Source: Terriglobia bacterium (lineage in GTDB: Bacteria; Acidobacteriota; Terriglobia; JAIQFV01). From it: 64,000 bases of DNA. This document shows positions 53,291 to 60,721 of the stretch, piece by piece. Numbering within the stretch: the stretch's first letter is position 1; every line of letters begins with the position of its first letter. A program made the translations under genes and the position numbers. The stretch is taken from assembly GCA_020072965.1 (NCBI GenBank), contig JAIQFY010000014.1, positions 1-64,000 of the forward strand, read 5' to 3'. Under the pieces are notes generated by a model. That model searched no databases and was not told the origin of the DNA. It saw only the letters and a program-made list of their open reading frames with translations.

Positions 53291-56230
53291 TCAGACGTTG
53301 ACTGCTCTCTCTAGGGAAGATTTAGGATGTAGGGCCGGAAACTCAAGGGTGAATCGGGTGCCGTGTCCCGGCTGGCTCTCCACGTCAATTTTCCCTAAAT
53401 GTTCCTGGATGATGCCATAGGTGACGGAAAGGCCCAGCCCAGTCCCGCGGCCGGTTTTTGTGGTGAAGAAGGGATCGTAGATTTTTTTCAGATGCTCGGT
53501 CGAAATGCCCGACCCGGTGTCGGCCACCTCAATGACCACCTCGGAGTTCCGCGTTTGCGTGCTCACCGTCAGGATGCCGCCCTGCCCCATGGCGTCTTTG
53601 GCATTGAGGAACAAATTCAAAAACACCTGCTGGAGCTTGCCCCCATTGGCCTGGATGAAGGGCAATTGCGTATCGAGCTTCCTTTCCACAGCCACCTTCG
53701 CCGTCCGGAACTGATGATCCAGAAGGGAAAGGGTTTCTGTGATGACTTTGTTGCAGTCCACTTCGGCATACTGCGTGCCGCTGGTCCGCGAGAAATTCAA
53801 CAAAGCATTAACAATCTCCGAAGCCCGAAAAGATTGCTTGATGATCTTGTCGACGATCTTCATCTTGGGATCGTCTGTTTTCAACTGCTTCTGGAGCATC
53901 TGGGTGTAACTCGAAATGACCGCCAGGGGCGTATTGACTTCATGCGCCACCCCGGCCGCCAGCAAACCGATCGAGGTCAGCTTCTCAGACTGCATCAGTT
54001 GATCCTCGAGGGAGGCGCGGTCTGTCACGTCATCGAAGAGGATCAACTTCCCTTTAATGCTGTTGTCGCGGCTGATCAGCGGCGTCACGGCGATGTTCAC
54101 CATGCGCCACCCGGCCTCCCCGCCATTGGAGTTTCCGTTTCCTCCCGGACTCCCACTGCTCGCGGAAGACCGCAAATTAAAGCGGTAGATGCGCGCAATG
54201 GAATCTTCTCCCCCGGTTGCGCTTCCCAGGGCCGCCGTGGTCACACTACTGTTGTAAACCCGCTGAATGGCCCGAAGCAGGTCCTGCGAAAAAACCTCCT
54301 TGAGGGGACGGCGCAGAGCCTGAGACCTCGGAACGCCATAGAAGCGCTCCATCTGGGAGTTCCAGGATTCGATCCGGTCTTCCAAGTCCGTCGTCAGGAT
54401 GCCGACGTTGATGGACTCCACGATGTTTTCCAGAAAGTCCTTCAGGCGCTGCGCTTCGGTAGCCTCCTGTTCGAGCGATTGATACAACTGCGCGTTTTCA
54501 ACGGCGATCCCGACATAGCCGGCGATGGTCTGCAGCAACTCGAAATCCTCGCTCGAAAGAAAATCGCCCTGTTGGGTCTTGCTGAGGCCGATCACCGCGA
54601 TAATGGAGTCCTTCACCACACAAGGGAGGTAATAATTGAGGTCCAACTGCCTCAGCGTGGCGTGCACCTCAGGCTTTTCCTTCAACAGCGACTTGAAGTT
54701 TTCGTAAAAAAGATAACCCCGCCGTAACTCCGGCCGCTCGGGTGACAAAAAACTGAGATTCAAGTTCGAAATATCGCGGATTCCCAATGCCTTCGCAACT
54801 TCAAAGGGCGCCGCGGCGGAATCCTTTCGCAGGAAAATCGCAATCTTGTTCACCAGCAAGGTCTGAGAAATTCGCTCCACCACAGAGTTCAGCATGCGCT
54901 CCAGATGGACTTCCGAACTCAGCGCGCGACCGAACTCGATCATCGTCGTCCGGTAATCGTAACGCTCCTGGTAAAAGAACTTGTCGAGGCGCACCTGGAT
55001 CCAGTTGCGGACGGGGGCAAACAAGAAGGCCGCGACCACCGTCGTCACGACACTCACCACGCGCGTTCCGGCAATCGCGTTGCTGAACATGATGCCGATC
55101 GCCGCCACCACCGCAAAATAGAGGCCTACAATCATCAAGGTGGCCAGGGTGTAAGCGGCCCCCTGTTTGAAGATGATGTCCACATCCATCAATCGATAAC
55201 GGATGATGGCATATCCGAACGTCAGCGGGATCAGGATCAGCGGAAGAACGGAAAGGTTCATCCCCAGGGTGGGGAGATGTCCTAGAAAATACGGCACCGC
55301 ATACCCGATCGAAAAAGGGACCACCGCCGCCACGGCGCCCGGGGTGATCCATTTCATCTGCTGCTTCAACTCGGGCGTATCAGCGCGGCGATAGCTGTCG
55401 ACCAGGCTCGCCGTCCCGACCAAAAAATAAATGGCGGAATAGAGAATGTCGATCCGGTCGAGAAGCCACCGCTCGGGCAGAGTAAAACCCGAGGAGAGGA
55501 GGGTCCCTGTCACGAACAGGACTTGAATGCCCAACAGGATCAACGCCGGAGCGTAAAGGAAGCCGAGCATGTACTTCCGCGATTCCAGGACTTTCTTGTA
55601 TCGGGGAAAGGACAGGCAGAAGTGCACGAATAAGGGAGGCTGCAGCAGTAAAGCCGCCGAATTAGCCCAGTAGATACACCAATCGAAGAGATTGAGTTTC
55701 CCGGTGTAAGAAAACACGTACAGAACGAATGACGCCACGCAAAAGACATAAAACAACGTCGCCCGCGGGGCTTCCCAGCGCCTGACGAAAATAAAAATTC
55801 CGATCAGGAGATAGAGAAATCCGATGATCTCTAAATAAAACTTCAACGAAATCCGCGTGTCTTGCGGCGCCACAATGACCCGTGAATCGATGGGAACGTC
55901 TTCTCGAATGAGGTGATAATTGGCCTTGCTCCAGGTGCCCAACCGGAATAGCTGCTGGGTCACTTCAATGGCATCCTCCACCTGGTGCCCTTCGATTGAA
56001 ACCAGGATATCTCCCGCCCGGATGCCAGCCTTATCTCCCGGTCCGGCGGGTTCCACGATCCAGGCCTCGACCCCCTTTTCTGAGTCTCTCCAGGAGACCC
56101 CATCGTCCGGCGCAATCCACGCATTCGACTCCGCCCGCTTGATAAAATTGATCACACCAAACACAATCACCGACACGGTGATCAGTGCGATCACAACCGA
56201 TTTGAACGAAAATGGGACAATTCGAGTCAT
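53291..56230 (-). CDS. Membrane sensor histidine kinase with PDZ, GAF and PAS domains
   Basis: The protein has 979 residues. TM1 (VVIALITVSVIVFGVINFI) is followed by a PDZ-like domain near residues 45-115 (GPGDKAGIRAGDILVSIEGH), outside the membrane. Next is a block of about eight membrane segments (130-410), a GAF-like domain (about 430-590), a PAS domain (IVESINVGILTTDLEDRIES) and the HisKA domain with phospho-acceptor His763 (GVAHEVNTPLAVISSYTQML). The ATPase domain has the N-box NLFLNAKDAM, G1 DTGSGI and G2 GRGTGLGLS. ATG 56230 has AGGA close upstream. The regulator gene follows directly. The overall plan recalls PrsK-like kinases, but no exosortase genes are present. Confidence 0.92.
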   Translation of the reverse strand: MTRIVPFSFKSVVIALITVSVIVFGVINFIKRAESNAWIAPDDGVSWRDSEKGVEAWIVEPAGPGDKAGIRAGDILVSIEGHQVEDAIEVTQQLFRLGTWSKANYHLIREDVPIDSRVIVAPQDTRISLKFYLEIIGFLYLLIGIFIFVRRWEAPRATLFYVFCVASFVLYVFSYTGKLNLFDWCIYWANSAALLLQPPLFVHFCLSFPRYKKVLESRKYMLGFLYAPALILLGIQVLFVTGTLLSSGFTLPERWLLDRIDILYSAIYFLVGTASLVDSYRRADTPELKQQMKWITPGAVAAVVPFSIGYAVPYFLGHLPTLGMNLSVLPLILIPLTFGYAIIRYRLMDVDIIFKQGAAYTLATLMIVGLYFAVVAAIGIMFSNAIAGTRVVSVVTTVVAAFLFAPVRNWIQVRLDKFFYQERYDYRTTMIEFGRALSSEVHLERMLNSVVERISQTLLVNKIAIFLRKDSAAAPFEVAKALGIRDISNLNLSFLSPERPELRRGYLFYENFKSLLKEKPEVHATLRQLDLNYYLPCVVKDSIIAVIGLSKTQQGDFLSSEDFELLQTIAGYVGIAVENAQLYQSLEQEATEAQRLKDFLENIVESINVGILTTDLEDRIESWNSQMERFYGVPRSQALRRPLKEVFSQDLLRAIQRVYNSSVTTAALGSATGGEDSIARIYRFNLRSSASSGSPGGNGNSNGGEAGWRMVNIAVTPLISRDNSIKGKLILFDDVTDRASLEDQLMQSEKLTSIGLLAAGVAHEVNTPLAVISSYTQMLQKQLKTDDPKMKIVDKIIKQSFRASEIVNALLNFSRTSGTQYAEVDCNKVITETLSLLDHQFRTAKVAVERKLDTQLPFIQANGGKLQQVFLNLFLNAKDAMGQGGILTVSTQTRNSEVVIEVADTGSGISTEHLKKIYDPFFTTKTGRGTGLGLSVTYGIIQEHLGKIDVESQPGHGTRFTLEFPALHPKSSLERAVNV

Positions 56231-56800
56231 GAATTCCTGCTACCTGCAACAGTCAAGCTACACTAGGCGGGGCACATTTGTCAGCTTCGAGTCGTTGTTC
56301 CGTGGCTTGGATCCATATTTAATGAAACGGCAACTCACCAGACCAACGTTTTCTAAAGCCACCCTACTAGGATTCTAAGCAACTCGACTCTCGGCAACTG
56401 ACGAACCACCTATTTGCAAAGCAACTGGGTTGCCACATTTTAGAACATTCCCTGCACCGCTAACAATATGATTTTGGATAGGATATTAATGTCCTCTCCA
56501 AGCCATCTAGAAATCTACAAATTCTTGAATTTGTCCTATGAAAAACCAAATATCTCTCCCCGAAATCAACTCTCTACTGCGGACGTCCCGAAGGTGCCTT
56601 TTCCGCCCTAATAAAATGGGGTTAAACTGCAGGAGCGATGAGCGGCTCGTTTCCAAAAGCCGCCTTTGGTTTGACGAAATCTTGACAAAATCGTCCGCTG
56701 ATTTGATGTCTGCTTGGAAAGAGAGCCTTGCTTCCATGGGATCATTACCGTTGGCTTTTCGAGCTTCAAATTCTCGATCAAGTCGTAATCCAACCCTAAT
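56231..56800. other. Gene-free stretch upstream of the kinase operon
   Basis: No gene is convincing here. Only short frames without ribosome-binding sites are open. The promoter of the histidine kinase operon should lie in the part nearest 56231, but I could not fix a -35/-10 or -24/-12 pair. The dispersed element copy B follows. Confidence 0.4.
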
Positions 56801-56977
56801 TCGGACAAGCCGGAACCAAAACCATATTTTATTAGGAAACCAGGAAACCGGGGAATCGGTTGTCGATTAAAAGCCCGCCGCAGCGGGATCATCAGGTTCA
56901 CTTCCGATTAAGGGTTCTTAACTTCCCGTATTCCTGACCTCCTAATAATAACTTTTCTTGCCCTTGGTTGTGCCGAC
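56801..56977. repeat. Dispersed 116-bp-core element, copy B
   Basis: The core 56831-56946 begins ATTAGGAAACCAGGAAACC and ends ATTCCTGACCTCCTAAT, with near-inverted ends. It is the same length as copies A and C. Its left flank CGGACAAGCCGGAACCAAAA and right flank TAATAACTTTTCTTGCCC also match copy A. The core ends 34 bases from the stop codon of the minus-strand gene at 56980. Confidence 0.75.
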
Positions 56978-56979
56978 TA

Positions 56980-57855
56980 TCACTTGACGATCGAGAAATC
57001 CCAAACTGTGGGCGTGTACTGGTTTTGCGCCGGGCTCAATTCGACCAGACAGTACTCGCCTTCAGCGAGCGGTTTCTCCGGAAAAACTTTAAAGACATTC
57101 TCCGCAATTCGAATCAAAGGGGTGAAAATGTACTCCTGCGATCTCTCCTGGTCACTGCCGGTAATTTGGGAATGAGACACCTCCTTAAGCACGCGCGCCG
57201 ATTTCGTGACAATCATCCTGAACAACGACAACTGTCCCCCCCGCTCCTCGGGCAGATAGGCATAAAAGACCGGGGAAGTCGTCGACAATTTCAGATCTGA
57301 GCTGGGGCCATCCAATAGTATGGTGACTTTTTGCTTCATGACCGGCGCCGGCGCGACGACGTTGATGAGGGTACTTTTCCGGTCGGTCTTCTTGCGAGTC
57401 CCCACCTCTGCCAGTTGTACCAGGTTCTTCCCATCCCAAGCGTAGAGCCCGTAGGTCCCGGGGAGACTGACGCCCGGAGCAATTTCCACGTCGCGGGCTG
57501 GCCCCGAGGGCCCTCGGTCTGAATCCTCCGGAGTTTCACGGGATGCCTCGAGTGATTTTCGAGAGGTTTCCTTCGATTCCCGGGCTTCCTTTTCATTTAA
57601 TTTCCTGGTCGCTTCCAGGTCCACCAGATTCAAAGGCACCTCTTCCCATTCATTCCGCTCCATGGACTTGAACCGGAGCCGGTCCCCTTTCACCTCGTAG
57701 CGCTCTACGGTTTCCGTTGTACCATCTTTGAAAACAAGTTTTTGCTGGGAAAATGCCACGGTGGCTGTCAACAACAAGAGCCCCGCTATTGCCAGTCCCA
57801 TCCGGACCTGAAAGCAGGCTGGGGTCGAAAACCTCCTTTTCGTCCCTCTATTCAT
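56980..57855 (-). CDS. Secreted protein of unknown function
   Basis: The protein has about 291 residues from ATG 57855, which has AAAGG immediately upstream; earlier starts at 57918 or 58032 are open but precede a repeat. A signal peptide (MGLAIAGLLLLTATVAFSQQ) is followed by KLVFKDGTTETVERYEVKGD, a short beta unit seen in many acidobacterial exported proteins. Next come a charged low-complexity helix (EKEARESKETSRKSLEASRE) and a beta-rich C-terminal half (GTYGLYAWDGKNLVQLAEVG, EGEYCLVELSPAQNQYTP). I do not recognise the second half. It lies downstream of the thiolase on the same strand but behind a strong hairpin. Confidence 0.7.
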   Translation of the reverse strand: MNRGTKRRFSTPACFQVRMGLAIAGLLLLTATVAFSQQKLVFKDGTTETVERYEVKGDRLRFKSMERNEWEEVPLNLVDLEATRKLNEKEARESKETSRKSLEASRETPEDSDRGPSGPARDVEIAPGVSLPGTYGLYAWDGKNLVQLAEVGTRKKTDRKSTLINVVAPAPVMKQKVTILLDGPSSDLKLSTTSPVFYAYLPEERGGQLSLFRMIVTKSARVLKEVSHSQITGSDQERSQEYIFTPLIRIAENVFKVFPEKPLAEGEYCLVELSPAQNQYTPTVWDFSIVK

Positions 57856-57941
57856 ACCTTTCACACCATGGCACGGGGGCCCGACCCGTTCGATGCAAAC
57901 TGACAATTGTCGCTCCATGAAGATTGATTCGCTCGAGTCTT

Positions 57942-58020
57942 GGTAGCCGCCCCGACCCATCGGGGCAGGGTTTTTCCTGCCGGTCGCAAGAGCCCGCCCC
58001 GATAGGTCGGGGCGGCTACC
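57942..58020. repeat. Long hairpin between thiolase and hypothetical gene
   Basis: A 25-bp arm at 57942-57966 (GGTAGCCGCCCCGACCCATC...) and its inverse at 57996-58020 (...GATAGGTCGGGGCGGCTACC) pair with one mismatch around a 29-base loop. The arms consist of CCCCGA-type palindromic units like those near 2492. It starts 64 bases past the thiolase stop and could end or stabilise that transcript. Confidence 0.7.
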
Positions 58021-58083
58021 GAACCCAACCACTTCGTCAGATGTTGTCGTCCGTCACTTTAATTTATCATCGTCACCGATAGG

Positions 58084-59334
58084 TCAGGACCGCTCCACCG
58101 CGAGTGCCACTCCCAAGCCACCACTGACGCACAGTGTGGCCAACCCCCGTTTGGCCTGACGCTTTTCCATTTCATGAACCAGCGTGGTCACGATGCGGGC
58201 GCCCGTGGCTCCAATGGGGTGACCCAGCGCAATGGCCCCGCCGTTCACATTCAGTTTTTGATGATCAAAATGCAGTTCGCGATCGCATGCCAGAACCTGA
58301 GCGGCGAACGCTTCATTCAGCTCGATGACTTCAAAATCCTCGAGGCGAAGCCCGGTCTTTTGGAGGAGCTGGCGCACGGCGGGAACGGGACCAATTCCCA
58401 TCCTGCGGGGATCGACCCCCACGCTCGTCCAGGCCACGATCCGGCCCAGGGGTTCCATATGATACTGTCTCGCTTTTGCCGCTGACATGAGCACCAGCGC
58501 AGCGGCTCCATCGGTGATCCCTGAGGAATTCCCCGCGGTGATCGTCCCCGATTTCGAGAAAACGGGCGGAAGCTTGCTGAGGTCGTGGATCGACACACCC
58601 AGTCGCGGATGCTCGTCCCGGGTGACCAGCGAAGAGGCCATTCCCCGACCGCCCCATGTACCGCTCACCTCGAGGGGACAAGACTCCGCGGGATGACTTC
58701 CGTTGCGTTCTACCTTCGTGCTCAAATCCACCGGAACAATTTCAGAATCGAAGCGTCCCCCGAGAATCGCCTGCCGGGCTTTCCATTGGCTCTCGAGCGC
58801 ATAGGCATCCTGCTCTTCCCGCGAGATACCGTACTCCCGGGCCAGCAGATCAGCCGTCTCACCCATGATCATCTTCGAAAGCGGACACTGGAACCCGTCC
58901 CGATACATCCCATCGACCAGGGCCTGGGTTCCCATTCGCGCGCCCCATCGGGCGTTCTCCAGGTAAAACGGAAGGCGGCTCATGGACTCTGTTCCCCCGG
59001 CCACAATACACTCCTCGTTGCCGAGGGCAATCTCCTGGGCGCCCAGGAGGATGGATTTCAGACCCGAAGCACATGCCATGTTCACGGTAAACGCCACCCG
59101 CTCCTCCGGAAGGCCGGCGCGCCACAGGATTTGCCGGGCAATGTTCGGGCCACCCCCCGCTTGCCGGGCGCACCCAAAGATCACCTCATCGACCTCGGCC
59201 GGATCCAGGCTGGCGCGTTCGATGACGGCGCGGGTCACGACCGATCCCAAATCAGCGGCCGAAAAGTCTTTCAGGGCCCCCCCGAATTTTCCGATGGGGG
59301 TTCGCTTCGCCGCGATGATGTACACTTCGCGCAT
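58084..59334 (-). CDS. Acetyl-CoA acetyltransferase (thiolase)
   Basis: The 416-residue thiolase begins REVYIIAAKRTPIGKFGGAL. The acyl-accepting Cys88 is in VNMACASGLKS. The second-half motifs are NVNGGAIALGHPIGATGARI with His372, and LATLCVSGGLG with Cys402, which acts as the base. The set is complete, so it should be active. It condenses two acetyl-CoA to acetoacetyl-CoA or cleaves 3-ketoacyl-CoA. The family also covers fatty-acid beta-oxidation enzymes, and which one applies is unclear without partner genes. It is divergent from the GntR regulator gene, with 161 bases between starts, so that regulator may control it. Confidence 0.93.
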   Translation of the reverse strand: MREVYIIAAKRTPIGKFGGALKDFSAADLGSVVTRAVIERASLDPAEVDEVIFGCARQAGGGPNIARQILWRAGLPEERVAFTVNMACASGLKSILLGAQEIALGNEECIVAGGTESMSRLPFYLENARWGARMGTQALVDGMYRDGFQCPLSKMIMGETADLLAREYGISREEQDAYALESQWKARQAILGGRFDSEIVPVDLSTKVERNGSHPAESCPLEVSGTWGGRGMASSLVTRDEHPRLGVSIHDLSKLPPVFSKSGTITAGNSSGITDGAAALVLMSAAKARQYHMEPLGRIVAWTSVGVDPRRMGIGPVPAVRQLLQKTGLRLEDFEVIELNEAFAAQVLACDRELHFDHQKLNVNGGAIALGHPIGATGARIVTTLVHEMEKRQAKRGLATLCVSGGLGVALAVERS

Positions 59335-59433
59335 CCGGATGCCTCTCCCGTGGGTAATTGCCTTTAAATTATCTCACAATTTTCCCCGCCCGGCTGTGTC
59401 CTTGAAGACCGGGCCTTTCGTTGGACTGAAATT

Positions 59434-59442
59434 TGTTAGAAT
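59434..59442 (+). promoter_or_regulatory. Candidate extended -10 promoter of the GntR gene
   Basis: TGTTAGAAT, an extended -10, lies 53 bases before the start codon. It is identical to the elements at 13623-13631 and 18099-18107 on the minus strand. Confidence 0.45.
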
Positions 59443-59495
59443 GGCACGGTTCCGCAGAAACAGAAGTTGACTTCTCCGACGCCGCGGGTGACGTG

Positions 59496-60503
59496 ATGCA
59501 ATTTTCTCTCGACAAATCGAGCAAGCTGCCCTATTACGATCAGATCAAGAATCAACTGACCGCTGCACTCCACATGGGGAGTCTGAGTTACCACGAACAG
59601 CTTCCGACCGTGCGTGCCCTGGCTCGCGTGGTCGGTGTCAATCCCAAGACGATTCTCAAGATTTACCATCAACTCCAGACGGAAGGCCTGGTCGAGGTTC
59701 GACTGGGCAGCGGGGTTCAGGTGGGCGCCATCGAACGGACCCGCTTCGAGCGCAGTTACTATGCGTCGGTGGTGTCAATGATGGAGCGGCATCTCGAGGA
59801 GGCGGGGCGCATGCAATTCTCCGAACATGATTACCTGGACCTGCTCCGGCAAGTCATTGATCCGAAGAAACGCCGGGAGATCACCTGCCTGGTCGTGGAA
59901 TGCAACACCGAACAGATCCGCCTCTTCGCCGCTGAAATCTCGAAGCGTATCGGCATCACCGCGCATCCCGTCCTCATGGATCAGCTCAAGGCCCATGGAC
60001 CCCGGGTCGCCTCCTTGCTTTCCAAGGCTTCTTTTTTGGTCACGACCGACTTTCACTGGGAGGACGTGGAGCGCATCGCCCTTCTGCATCACAAGATTCC
60101 CCTGAAGATCCGGTTGAGACCGGAATTCCTGACCACCCTCATTCAGGGTGCGAGGAAGGGGGGTGTTTTGATGGTGGTTTCCAACCTGGACTACTATTCC
60201 AAGTTCCGCGCGGCCCTTCGTGACCTTGGGTTTGAATCGGCGCTGAAGCATATCCATGCCGTGCTGGCCTCCGACCATCAACACTTCGATTCGATGCTGT
60301 CCCTTGTCAAACACGTGTATGTCTCCCCGCTCTGTGGCGCCGGAGTTCCGGGGCGCTTCCCCCCAACGATCCGGCGGATTGATTTTCCGGAACACCTCTC
60401 GGTGGAATCGTTGAACTCCCTCCGCACGGCCATCTTCATCCGGCATCTGCAAAGAGTCCTCCCTCGACCCTCCCTGCGGCCTGGCACCCGCCCGGCAGCG
60501 TAA
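59496..60503 (+). CDS. GntR-family transcriptional regulator
   Basis: The protein has 335 residues from ATG 59496. Residues 1-75 are a GntR winged helix-turn-helix (KLPYYDQIKNQLTAALHMGS; LPTVRALARVVGVNPKTILK; YHQLQTEGLVEVRLGSG). The C-terminal 240 residues are a helical linker (RSYYASVVSMMERHLEEAGR) and an alpha/beta region (ITCLVVECNTEQIRLFAAEI; GVLMVVSNLDYYSKFRAALR). I cannot place this region among the common FadR, HutC or MocR effector domains; it may be a periplasmic-binding-like sensor. It lies between the divergent thiolase gene and the downstream TonB receptor gene. A perfect palindrome after its stop could be its operator. Confidence 0.86.
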   Translation: MQFSLDKSSKLPYYDQIKNQLTAALHMGSLSYHEQLPTVRALARVVGVNPKTILKIYHQLQTEGLVEVRLGSGVQVGAIERTRFERSYYASVVSMMERHLEEAGRMQFSEHDYLDLLRQVIDPKKRREITCLVVECNTEQIRLFAAEISKRIGITAHPVLMDQLKAHGPRVASLLSKASFLVTTDFHWEDVERIALLHHKIPLKIRLRPEFLTTLIQGARKGGVLMVVSNLDYYSKFRAALRDLGFESALKHIHAVLASDHQHFDSMLSLVKHVYVSPLCGAGVPGRFPPTIRRIDFPEHLSVESLNSLRTAIFIRHLQRVLPRPSLRPGTRPAA

Positions 60504-60560
60504 GACGAGGCAGTTACCCCCTGACCGCAGGTCTGGAACAATCTCGCAAAAAAATTTGAA

Positions 60561-60598
60561 TTGTTCCATTGCATGGAACAACCGTGTTGGGCTATAAG
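60561..60598 (+). promoter_or_regulatory. Candidate operator and promoter of the TonB-dependent receptor
   Basis: At 60561-60581 TTGTTCCA, spacer TTGCA and TGGAACAA make a perfect 8-bp inverted repeat. Its centre supplies TTGCAT (60569-60574), a possible -35. It is 18 bases from TATAAG at 60593-60598, a possible -10. A protein bound to the palindrome would cover the -35. The GntR gene just upstream is the natural candidate for this protein. The leader to the receptor start would be about 120 bases. Confidence 0.55.
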
Positions 60599-60721
60599 CA
60601 CAAGCATACATCACTGTTAGGGGAACGTTGAGTCTGCTGGGCGTACGCTCGGATTGGGTTTTCAAAGACAGGAGTTACCACTGCACAGGAGTGTTTAACA
60701 ACCACTAAACACGGAGGGAGC

